A stretch of 5,448 nucleotides of DNA from Chloroflexota bacterium (lineage in GTDB: Bacteria > Chloroflexota > UBA6077), in the NCBI GenBank assembly GCA_021788565.1, contig JAJYKO010000458.1:1-5448 (forward strand), in the 5' to 3' direction. The translations under genes and the position numbers were made by a program. Below are positions 1-5,448 of this stretch, in pieces. The notes under the pieces were generated by a model that searched no databases, was not told the DNA's origin, and saw only the letters and a program-made list of their open reading frames with translations. How positions within the stretch are numbered: position 1 is the first letter of the stretch; each line of letters opens with the position of its first letter.

Positions 1-1744
1 CGATCACCTGCTCGCTAAAGTGGTCCACCATGATCTCGGCCTTGAGGCGGATCGCGTAGTCGTGGCTCTCCACGTAGCGCCGCAGCTTCTTGCGTGCCCT
101 CTTCACGTCGAACTCGGGATCGCCTGGAACCGTCTTAACCAGCCTGTAGTAGGAGTTGACCGGCGTGTAGTAGGCGAGCACGTCCAGGATGAAGCCCTCC
201 TGGATAGCCTGCTTCATGGTGTAGCAGTGGAAGGGGCGATGGCGCACCTTGCCGCCCTCGGGGCACGCCTCCCCGAAGATCTCCAGCGTCTTGTTCTTGG
301 GAGTGGCGGTGAAGGCGAAGTAGGACGCGTTGGGGAGCATCTTCCGGCTCTCCATGATCCGGTTGATCACGTCCTCGATGGTCTCGTCGTCCTCCGCCGC
401 CCCCGCCTCGGAGAGGACCATAGCCATCTTGGCGGAACTCTTGCCGCCCTGGCTGGAGTGGGCCTCGTCGATGATGATGGCGAAGTTCCTGCCTCGGTGT
501 TCGTCCCCGATCTCCTGGAGAATGAAGGGGAACTTCTGCACCGTTGAGATCACGATCTTCTTGCCGCCCTCGATGAACCTGCGCAGGTCGCCCGAGCTAT
601 CGGCGTGACCGACGGTCGAGCCGACCTGGGCGAACTGCTTGATGGTGTCCCTGATCTGCTGGTCGAGGATGCGCCGGTCGGTGACCACGATGATGGAGTC
701 GAAGACCTCCCTGCCGGCGCGTCGCAGGCCGATCAACTGGTGGGCGAGCCAGGCGATGGAGTTGGACTTGCCGCTGCCGGCCGAGTGCTGGATCAGGTAG
801 CGCCTACCAACCCCGTGACCCGCCGCATCTGCGAGGAGCCTGCGCACCACGTCTAGCTGATGGTAGCGGGGGAAGATCTGCTCCCGCTTCTTCCTGCCGG
901 TCTTCTCGTCCTTCGGCTCGACGACCTGACAGTAGTTCTCCAGGATGTCGGTGAGGCCGTCCCTCGTCAGGATGCGCTTCCACAGGTAGTCGGTCTTGAG
1001 GCCGTCGGGGTTGGGTGGGTTGCCCGCCCCGTCGTTCCAGCCCTTATTGAAGGGTAGGAACCAGGACTCCTTGCCCTTGAGGACCGTGCAGAAGCGCACC
1101 TCGCTGTCGTCCACGGCGAAGTGGGCGATGCAGCGCCCGAAGCCGAAGAGAAGCTCCTTCGGATCGCGGTCGCGCTTGTACTGCTGGACGGCGTCTTCCA
1201 CCGTCTGCTTGGTGAGGCTGTTCTTCAGCTCGTAGGTGAAGACGGGCAGGCCGTTGATGAAGAGACAGAGGTCGAGGGCGAGCTGGCTCTCGTCGAGGCT
1301 GTACTTGAGTTGTCGACTTACACTGAAGCGGTTGTGGAGGTAGCGCTCGGCAGCGACCCTGTTGCCTATCGAGGGCGTGCCGTAGAAGAGGTCGAGGCTG
1401 TGGGGGCCGTGCTTGATGCCGTGGCGCAGCACGTCGATGGTGCCGCGCTTGGTGATCTCACCCTGCAGACGGGCGAGGAACTTCCGCCGAGTGGGGCTGT
1501 CGTGATCGAGATCGAGGGCTCCGGCCATCTTCGGCTGAGTGGCCTCCAGAAAGGTGCGAAGCTGGGCGAGGTCCACGGCGTACTCGCGGTCGTAGTCCCT
1601 GGCATCACCGAGGAGCCAGCCGGTTCCGTCGTAGGTGACGCCGCTCTCGTGGAGGCCGTCGCCGGTGGCCACTTGCGCCGACCCCGTCATCGCCGTGACT
1701 ATCAGGCTCTCCAGTCCCTTCTCGGTGGTGTCGGTGCTAGCCAC
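1..1744 (-). CDS. hsdR: Type I restriction endonuclease subunit R (HsdR), N-terminal 581 residues, 3' end outside window
   Basis: HsdR is the nuclease and ATP-driven translocase subunit of a type I restriction enzyme; with HsdM and HsdS it pulls in and cuts unmodified DNA. I translated the minus strand by hand from a GTG at 1744 and found no stop down to base 2. Residues ~1-200 are the HsdR N-terminal nuclease domain. Its PD-(D/E)xK residues are D158, E172 and K174, with the same D-to-E and E-to-K spacing as the EcoR124I active site. The motor follows: Walker A SAGSGKS at 321-327, Walker B DEAH at 426-429, and motif III TATP at 479-482. Family members are roughly 1000 residues, so the second RecA-like lobe and C-terminal helical region should lie beyond base 1. 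The GTG start is supported by GGAGG five bases upstream and by the family-like opening TEKGLESLIV; the frame upstream has no ATG before a TGA near 1830. All visible catalytic motifs are intact. The gene is separated from its upstream neighbour by 181 bp containing its own candidate promoter. Confidence 0.96.
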   Translation of the reverse strand, partial: MASTDTTEKGLESLIVTAMTGSAQVATGDGLHESGVTYDGTGWLLGDARDYDREYAVDLAQLRTFLEATQPKMAGALDLDHDSPTRRKFLARLQGEITKRGTIDVLRHGIKHGPHSLDLFYGTPSIGNRVAAERYLHNRFSVSRQLKYSLDESQLALDLCLFINGLPVFTYELKNSLTKQTVEDAVQQYKRDRDPKELLFGFGRCIAHFAVDDSEVRFCTVLKGKESWFLPFNKGWNDGAGNPPNPDGLKTDYLWKRILTRDGLTDILENYCQVVEPKDEKTGRKKREQIFPRYHQLDVVRRLLADAAGHGVGRRYLIQHSAGSGKSNSIAWLAHQLIGLRRAGREVFDSIIVVTDRRILDQQIRDTIKQFAQVGSTVGHADSSGDLRRFIEGGKKIVISTVQKFPFILQEIGDEHRGRNFAIIIDEAHSSQGGKSSAKMAMVLSEAGAAEDDETIEDVINRIMESRKMLPNASYFAFTATPKNKTLEIFGEACPEGGKVRHRPFHCYTMKQAIQEGFILDVLAYYTPVNSYYRLVKTVPGDPEFDVKRARKKLRRYVESHDYAIRLKAEIMVDHFSEQVI

Positions 1745-1749
1745 TCGTC

Positions 1750-1754
1750 CCTCC
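1750..1754 (-). promoter_or_regulatory. Ribosome binding site of hsdR
   Basis: On the minus strand GGAGG lies five bases before the GTG at 1744-1742. It is the best Shine-Dalgarno match near the start of the open frame. It decides the start, because no ATG is available upstream in frame. Confidence 0.75.
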
Positions 1755-1769
1755 AGATGCAGTGCGGAA

Positions 1770-1800
1770 TCAAGTACCGGTGAAGTGCCAGTGAAGTAAA
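1770..1800 (-). repeat. Three 9-mer direct repeats at 11-bp period in the hsdR leader
   Basis: Read on the minus strand, this stretch is TTTACTTCA, GGCACTTCA and GGTACTTGA, each pair separated by two bases, so the copies begin exactly 11 bp apart. The last copy is identical to the two copies at 1891-1910. An 11-bp period puts them on about the same face of the helix, as expected for binding sites of a regulator. The array ends about 25 bases upstream of the hsdR start codon. A regulatory role is inference; the repeats are directly visible. Confidence 0.6.
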
Positions 1801-1801
1801 C

Positions 1802-1823
1802 TCCGGGCAGGTACCCGCCCGGA
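1802..1823 (-). promoter_or_regulatory. 7-bp inverted repeat (hairpin) in the hsdR leader
   Basis: Perfect arms TCCGGGC and GCCCGGA enclose an eight-base centre containing GGTACC. The stem would form in the RNA between the predicted hsdR transcription start and the start codon. No run of T follows it on either strand, so it is not a convincing intrinsic terminator. It could be a leader structure or a dyad operator. The centre shares GGTAC with the nearby direct repeats. Confidence 0.4.
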
Positions 1824-1865
1824 ATCCGCCGAATTCACGCGCAAAACGTCATCTGGACCGGGCCC

Positions 1866-1894
1866 ACGCTACCCCCGACGCTCTCCTCAGTCAA
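1866..1894 (-). promoter_or_regulatory. Candidate sigma-70-type promoter for hsdR
   Basis: On the minus strand TTGACT (1894-1889) is followed after exactly 17 bp by TAGCGT (1871-1866). The first element differs from TTGACA at one base and the second fits TAnnnT. Transcription would start near 1860 and give an untranslated leader of about 115 bases. The -35 hexamer overlaps one of the 9-mer repeats, which would suit repression or activation by a repeat-binding protein. The -10 is a weak match in GC-rich DNA, so this remains a prediction. Confidence 0.4.
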
Positions 1895-1910
1895 GTACCC
1901 ATCAAGTACC
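1891..1910 (-). repeat. Two identical 9-mers GGTACTTGA, 11 bp apart
   Basis: Minus-strand GGTACTTGA occurs at 1910-1902 and again at 1899-1891, with two bases between. A third identical copy is at 1778-1770, which is 121 bp (11 x 11) from the copy at 1891. This pair overlaps the candidate -35 element of hsdR and lies just after the stop codon of the AlbA_2 gene. It is likely one half of a two-part operator. Confidence 0.6.
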
Positions 1911-1925
1911 GCCCCAACTGAAGCC

Positions 1926-3392
1926 CTATGCCCAGAAGGGCACGTACTTCCTGAGTTTCGGAGGTGCGCCGGCATCGTACAGGTGGATTGCGTGCGCCTC
2001 CACGGCCTCCTTGATCAACCGGGAGGCCATCGACATGTTTTGGGGTGCTATGCCGAACCTTTCCCTCGTGGACGCGTTCGTCATAAAGCCGCGGTTTACG
2101 TACTTCAAGCAGGCATGTAGGTAACATGCCCGAATCCGGTCCGCCTTGTCCATCCGCGTGAGCGGACGATGAGCCAGCAGCACCGCTCGGGTATTACCTT
2201 CCACTACCTCGAAGATTGGTGCAGGGAGCTGAAACGCTTCCATCTGGGAGACCACCTTGTCTACTCCACTGCCTCGTTCCTCGCAGACTCCGGCCCGTCG
2301 GAGGAAGGAAGCGAGCATCTCATTGCGAGAGCGAGGGGGCGAATCTAGAAAACGATCGGTGCTCACCAGTGGCTCGCCGGGATTGGTGATCTCCATCCGA
2401 TCGTCGAAGATCTCCACCAGAGGGCCGCTGCCCGTCACGTGGAAATCCTGATGGATGAAGGCGTTGGCCACTAACTCCCGCACGGCCAGATCTGGATACA
2501 TGGGGACCGTCTTTCGGAGTGCTTTCCCCATCGCCTCGTTCGAAGGAATCTGAGCGCTGATATACTCAATGAGACCCTCGAACCCGACCGCGTATCCTTT
2601 GGCCCCAACCTGTTCCCGTAGCGTCTCCACCCGACTCTTGCCCTTGTAGATAATGACGCGGATCGCTTTGCGGGACAGCGTTCGGAACTCCTTGAGGTGC
2701 TTGGCCAGGAGGATTGCACCCAGGTTGGTTATGTCCCACTTCCCGTCGGGAGATCTCAAGATGAGGTCATCCGCCGCCAGTGCCTGCAAGATGCGGTCGC
2801 GCGATGCTGGAAGCGGCAGGTGGAGGAGGTCGAAATAGGAGGGATACTCCAGGAGTCCCAGCACATCCCTGGTAGCCAAGCCATCGGCCGCGACGACACA
2901 CTCGAACGGCTTCTGGTCAAAGATGCGCCACAGCTCTCGTTCCTTTTCGGGATACTCCCTGAGCCGCTTCTTGTAAGAGCTAACCCGGATAAACTCTTGC
3001 CCGATGAACTGGACAGGGTGACCAGAAGCGCGAGCAATCTCAAGGACAATCAGAGGAAGACCATCCGCCTCGAAAGCAAAGAAACGGAAGTTGATCCGTG
3101 GGGACAACTGCCGCAGCAGCCAGTTCTCAAGCTCTTCGCCATGGACCCTCTCGTGGCTAGGGGAGAAAGAGGTGCCCACCATATCGTGAGTAACGTCATC
3201 TATGCCCCAGACCACGTAGGCATAGGCCTTTCCGGTAAGGGCGGCAGAGTTGGAGAGGGCCGAGATATATTCCCCAATCTCCTGCGGTTCCGCCCTATTG
3301 CGCTTGAACTCGACCCACTCGGTCTCGTCGGGGAGTTTGCGTAGCTCCTGGACTAGACCAATAAGGTACTCCGTGGAACGGTCGGTAGTCAC
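1926..3392 (-). CDS. AlbA_2 (Schlafen-type) / GHKL-ATPase protein within the hsd locus
   Basis: This 488-residue protein resembles the COG2865 family, often annotated as a 'RecG-like' or 'ATP-binding' protein; it is not a helicase, since no helicase motifs are visible. Residues ~20-140 form an AlbA_2 domain (EWVEFKRN at 25-32, YVVWGIDD at 59-66, FIRVSS at 134-139), a fold associated with nucleic-acid binding. Residues ~172-231 look like a winged helix. Residues ~300-405 form a GHKL ATPase-like domain: ELVANAFIHQDF (306-317, N-box with E306 and N310), ITNPGEP (335-341) and ERGSGVDKV (372-380). The C-terminus (~420-488) is helical with an HTH-like stretch and ends KYVPFWA, an ending I recall in homologues from restriction loci. 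The GTG start at 3392 overlaps the hsdS stop as GTGA and has AGAGGA six bases upstream, so translation is probably coupled to hsdS. Its molecular role is not established: a transcriptional regulator or a defence effector are both possible. No signal peptide or membrane segment is seen. Confidence 0.88.
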   Translation of the reverse strand: MTTDRSTEYLIGLVQELRKLPDETEWVEFKRNRAEPQEIGEYISALSNSAALTGKAYAYVVWGIDDVTHDMVGTSFSPSHERVHGEELENWLLRQLSPRINFRFFAFEADGLPLIVLEIARASGHPVQFIGQEFIRVSSYKKRLREYPEKERELWRIFDQKPFECVVAADGLATRDVLGLLEYPSYFDLLHLPLPASRDRILQALAADDLILRSPDGKWDITNLGAILLAKHLKEFRTLSRKAIRVIIYKGKSRVETLREQVGAKGYAVGFEGLIEYISAQIPSNEAMGKALRKTVPMYPDLAVRELVANAFIHQDFHVTGSGPLVEIFDDRMEITNPGEPLVSTDRFLDSPPRSRNEMLASFLRRAGVCEERGSGVDKVVSQMEAFQLPAPIFEVVEGNTRAVLLAHRPLTRMDKADRIRACYLHACLKYVNRGFMTNASTRERFGIAPQNMSMASRLIKEAVEAHAIHLYDAGAPPKLRKYVPFWA

Positions 3393-4840
3393 GATTCGTC
3401 CTCTGGTAATGCGCCTTCCGGCTCGGCGTCTTCGTCCTCCACACCATTCTCTCCCAGTAGGTGCTCCTCTTCAACGGGCACCGATTCCTCGGCCTCGTCC
3501 GGTAGGTTGGCCGCTACGTCGCGCACGTCCAGCTTACCCGTCACGACGTCTGCGATGAGGCGGGTGCGGTACTCGCGGACGAGGTGGATCTCTCGTTGTA
3601 TGTTGGTAATCACATCCCCAAGCCTAGCGAGCTCCGCATCCAGTACTGAGGAGATCGCTATCTGTTCCGATAGTGGCGGCAACGTCACGAGAGCGGACTT
3701 CACGTCGTTGAGACCAAGGCCCTGTTTCGTACCACCATATTCGCTCGACTTGAACTGTATCGTGCCGACTCTCGAAAACAGCACGGACGCAAGGTACCGA
3801 GGGTGAACGGCGGAAGGCACCGGCCTTACTAGCGCGACGTGTTGGTTCACGTAGGCAGGCGAGGACAACTCCGAGTCCACCAACACGACATTGCCCGTGA
3901 GCGCACCAGTTATGCACACAAGGATATCGTCGCGATGAACCCTGGTACGCTCACCCTCGGAGCCCTCTGGGGGATCGACGCGTTGAATGAAAGAGAGGTT
4001 AAGTGACATGGAACGGCCCAAGTTGCCACTCTGTAGGAAGACCGCTCCTGTATCACTATAGTAGCTAGCCCATCCACGGGAGCCCGAAGTTACCAGCGAG
4101 ACAAGTCGCCGCACCTGGGAGACTCTCCAGTGCTCCGGCACATCACCCAGCCATTCCACGCCCGATGGCTTGAGCGGGACGTTGGGGTCCAGGCCACGAG
4201 TCACGGCGCGGTTGATGATCGCCTGCTTCTGCTCGTTCAGGAGCGTGATCAGCTTCCTCTTCGCAGCGATGTAGCGACGAATGCGGTGGTCGGCGTGGTT
4301 GAGGAAGCGGGCGATGGTCGACTGCTCCATTGGTGGAGGACGGAGTGATGGTAGCCGCAAGAAAACATCCGGATATAGGCGAAGGCGGCTGTCCACGACG
4401 CCGGTGGATGCCATCTTGAATACACCCGTGAGGAGGGGCGTGCGCAAGAGGTAGTGGAGGAAACGAGGTTCCACATCTCCCCGTGATCTAAACACGCAAT
4501 ACGCCGGACTCACAATGCCGCCGATGTCCGACACTCCCAGGCTACCATTCCAAGCCAGCATGATGTTCATCACTAGATCGCCGGCGCGCACACACTTGTA
4601 CCCGATCAGGCTCGATGCCTTTGTTAGCAACTCACCGTCCTCAGACAACTTGTCGCGACGCCTGTTTACCCCGGTGTATTGCGAGACTGAGAGAAGTTCC
4701 TCAGAGCCATCCTGAGAGCGGACGTCAACTTCTGTGAGGAGGAGTTTATTGCGCCTGATCTCCCAGTGCGCGGGCACGTGCCCTAGCCACGGCACGCCAG
4801 AGTCCTTGTAAGCGGGGTAGGGCTTGAGGCCGTCGATCAT
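3389..4840 (-). CDS. hsdS: Type I restriction-modification specificity subunit (HsdS)
   Basis: HsdS reads the bipartite DNA target for the HsdM methyltransferase and for HsdR. The 483 residues show the classical two-fold layout: first target-recognition domain ~20-165, central conserved helices ~166-222 (MEQSTIARFL at 171-180), second target-recognition domain ~235-390 (GGTKQGLGL at 369-377 then LPPLSEQIA at 387-395), and distal conserved helices ~390-440. The entry to each half is duplicated: SGVPWLGHVPAHW (14-26) and SGVEWLGDVPEHW (226-238). Both halves are complete, so the target should be two half-sites with a spacer. The tail from residue 448 is very acidic (17 D/E in 36, no K or R). I chose the ATG at 4840, one base after the upstream stop (TAGGATG); a GTG at 4855 in the same frame would add five residues and overlap the upstream gene. 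Neither start has a good Shine-Dalgarno, which favours coupled re-initiation. hsdM is missing from the window. Confidence 0.95.
   Translation of the reverse strand: MIDGLKPYPAYKDSGVPWLGHVPAHWEIRRNKLLLTEVDVRSQDGSEELLSVSQYTGVNRRRDKLSEDGELLTKASSLIGYKCVRAGDLVMNIMLAWNGSLGVSDIGGIVSPAYCVFRSRGDVEPRFLHYLLRTPLLTGVFKMASTGVVDSRLRLYPDVFLRLPSLRPPPMEQSTIARFLNHADHRIRRYIAAKRKLITLLNEQKQAIINRAVTRGLDPNVPLKPSGVEWLGDVPEHWRVSQVRRLVSLVTSGSRGWASYYSDTGAVFLQSGNLGRSMSLNLSFIQRVDPPEGSEGERTRVHRDDILVCITGALTGNVVLVDSELSSPAYVNQHVALVRPVPSAVHPRYLASVLFSRVGTIQFKSSEYGGTKQGLGLNDVKSALVTLPPLSEQIAISSVLDAELARLGDVITNIQREIHLVREYRTRLIADVVTGKLDVRDVAANLPDEAEESVPVEEEHLLGENGVEDEDAEPEGALPEDES
3399..3404 (-). promoter_or_regulatory. Ribosome binding site of the AlbA_2/GHKL gene
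   Basis: Minus-strand AGAGGA lies six bases before the GTG start at 3392, inside the 3' end of hsdS. With the GTGA stop/start overlap it supports this GTG as the true start and indicates co-translation with hsdS. Confidence 0.6.
4127..4165 (-). repeat. hsdS internal repeat, downstream copy (entry to second recognition domain)
   Basis: Encodes SGVEWLGDVPEHW. It matches the copy at 4763-4801 at 10 of 13 amino acids. Such paired conserved blocks flank recognition domains in HsdS and can serve as sites where domains are exchanged by recombination. Confidence 0.7.
4763..4801 (-). repeat. hsdS internal repeat, upstream copy (entry to first recognition domain)
   Basis: Encodes SGVPWLGHVPAHW, the counterpart of the block at 4127-4165. 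Both copies sit immediately before a target-recognition domain, reflecting the internal two-fold symmetry of HsdS. Confidence 0.7.
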
Positions 4841-4841
4841 C

Positions 4842-5448
4842 CTACGAGTCCGCACCGTCGAACATGGAGGGCTGTCTGACCTGCCCCGCGCGCCACTCGT
4901 ATCGCACGGGCTTGTCCAGCTTTCTCACTCGCCCCTCCGCAAGCGCGCGGCTGAGCCAGGCACCGATCTGCGACTTCGTGATGCCCAGAACCTCCGTCAA
5001 CTGCTCCGGCGTGACAGGCGCTCCTGTGGTGAGCCGCTCCAGCCTAATAAGGAATGGTCCGTACAGATCCAGGTCCGCCGAGTTCGCCGCGCCGGTCGAG
5101 CGTGGCCCTCCCGTTCGATCTTCCGCCGTGTAGGGAGCCTGGCTATCGGAGACGGACAGCACGTGGGAGGGTGCCGCGTGCGCATCTGACGTCGCATCTG
5201 ACGTCGCATCTGAAGGCAGAGGCTCTATGTCGAACAGCCCCTTCTGCCCGCCGACCTCCTGATCCTCGGTGGGTGCGAACAGGCCGGAGAGCTTGAAGTC
5301 CGACTCTGGTAGCCACCGGGCTCCCCTGCTCACCAGAGCAGAGTTGCCCGATTCTTTGTCCCTCGCGGGCTTGACCCAGAGCGGCACCCAGCGGTTTCTC
5401 AGGTTCTCAGTTGCGCCGTGCCAGGTGCCGCCGTTGCCGGCGCCGGTG
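4842..5448 (-). CDS. DprA/SMF-like Rossmann protein with C-terminal winged helix, 5' end outside window
   Basis: The visible 201 residues are the C-terminal part of a larger protein; the minus-strand frame is open through base 5448, so the GTG at 5387 should not be taken as the start. Residues 1-50 (TGAGNGGTWHGATENLRNRW, then VPLWVKP and GNSALVSRGA) match the end of the Rossmann-like fold of DprA/SMF-LOG (SLOG) proteins, which bind nucleotides or single-stranded DNA. Residues ~51-124 are a low-complexity linker with an SDAT repeat (79-90). Residues ~125-186 form a winged helix (PVTPEQLTEVLGITKSQIGA, then WLSRALAEGRVRKL, then VRYEW) like the DprA C-terminal domain. Two pentapeptides, QKGLF (68-72) and QPSMF (192-196), fit the sliding-clamp-binding pattern. 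Housekeeping DprA loads RecA during transformation; a copy placed directly before hsdS more likely serves the defence locus, though its job is unknown. The stop lies one base before the hsdS ATG. The family call rests on a fragment, so treat the exact subfamily as open. Confidence 0.75.
   Translation of the reverse strand, partial: TGAGNGGTWHGATENLRNRWVPLWVKPARDKESGNSALVSRGARWLPESDFKLSGLFAPTEDQEVGGQKGLFDIEPLPSDATSDATSDAHAAPSHVLSVSDSQAPYTAEDRTGGPRSTGAANSADLDLYGPFLIRLERLTTGAPVTPEQLTEVLGITKSQIGAWLSRALAEGRVRKLDKPVRYEWRAGQVRQPSMFDGADS
5181..5213 (-). repeat. 12-bp in-frame tandem repeat encoding SDAT
   Basis: The plus-strand unit CGCATCTGACGT occurs twice in full (5181-5192 and 5193-5204), followed by nine further matching bases. 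Read as protein on the minus strand it gives three SDA units (S79-H90 of the visible DprA-like fragment). The unit is a multiple of three, so gain or loss of copies would alter linker length without a frameshift. Confidence 0.85.

Noticed and set aside
1..1744. Possible frameshift or degradation of hsdR.
   Set aside because: A codon-by-codon reading gives 581 uninterrupted codons from 1744 to base 2 with all expected motifs in one frame; the gene is cut only by the window edge.
20..1783. Long plus-strand open frames (20-547, 605-856, 860-1057, 1121-1783).
   Set aside because: They lie opposite the hsdR reading frame, which is continuous on the minus strand and contains the nuclease, Walker A, DEAH and TATP motifs. 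The plus-strand products have no recognisable domains.
1802..1823. Intrinsic terminator after the AlbA_2 gene.
   Set aside because: The hairpin has only seven pairs with an eight-base loop and no following T-run on either strand. It also lies downstream of the predicted hsdR promoter rather than at the end of the AlbA_2 gene.
1770..1910. CRISPR array or replication iterons.
   Set aside because: The 9-base units with 2-base gaps are far too short for CRISPR repeats and spacers. There is no replication gene or AT-rich region nearby, so an operator is the simpler reading.
2697..3344. Plus-strand open frame of 215 codons.
   Set aside because: Antisense to the AlbA_2/GHKL gene, whose domains are intact on the minus strand; high GC produces such frames by chance.
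4841..4855. GTG at 4855 as the hsdS start.
   Set aside because: It has no Shine-Dalgarno and adds only MRTRR. The ATG at 4840, placed one base after the upstream stop, fits coupled re-initiation and the usual HsdS opening. It is not excluded.
4842..5387. A complete 181-residue gene starting at the GTG at 5387.
   Set aside because: The same frame continues open to the window edge, and the upstream codons encode a glycine-rich Rossmann segment typical of DprA-like proteins, so the true start is outside the window.

Overview
The window is a GC-rich bacterial segment whose genes all lie on the minus strand. They read as part of a type I restriction-modification (hsd) locus. In transcription order, from high to low coordinate, they are: the 3' end of a DprA/SMF-like Rossmann gene with a C-terminal winged helix (4842-5448, start outside the window); hsdS, the specificity subunit (3389-4840); an AlbA_2 (Schlafen-type) plus GHKL-ATPase gene (1926-3392); a 181-bp gap; and the 5' part of hsdR, the restriction/translocase subunit (from 1744 running off position 1). 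No hsdM methyltransferase is present. Its natural place is upstream, beyond 5448. The organism cannot be named: GC-rich codon use and GTG starts fit many high-GC phyla, and this kind of locus moves horizontally.

The first three genes are tightly packed. The DprA-like stop is one base from the hsdS ATG, and the hsdS stop overlaps the next GTG start (GTGA). They probably form one translationally coupled transcript. hsdR is set apart. Its gap holds a plausible promoter (TTGACT, 17-bp spacer, TAGCGT), a 22-bp hairpin in the predicted leader, and five copies of a 9-mer related to GGTACTTGA in two clusters, each spaced by 11 bp. This suggests that nuclease expression is controlled separately from the specificity/modification genes.

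Functionally, HsdS (two target-recognition domains) would join the missing HsdM to form the methyltransferase and recruit HsdR (PD-ExK nuclease plus DEAH-type motor) to cleave unmodified DNA. The two extra genes are the interesting part. The DprA-like protein has a winged helix and two matches to the sliding-clamp-binding pattern QxxLF/QxxMF. The AlbA_2-GHKL protein has a predicted nucleic-acid-binding N-terminus, an ATP-binding fold and a C-terminal helical domain. They may be regulators or additional effectors that link restriction to replication or DNA-end processing, but that is inference. Apart from the hsdR upstream gap, there is no non-coding stretch of note.
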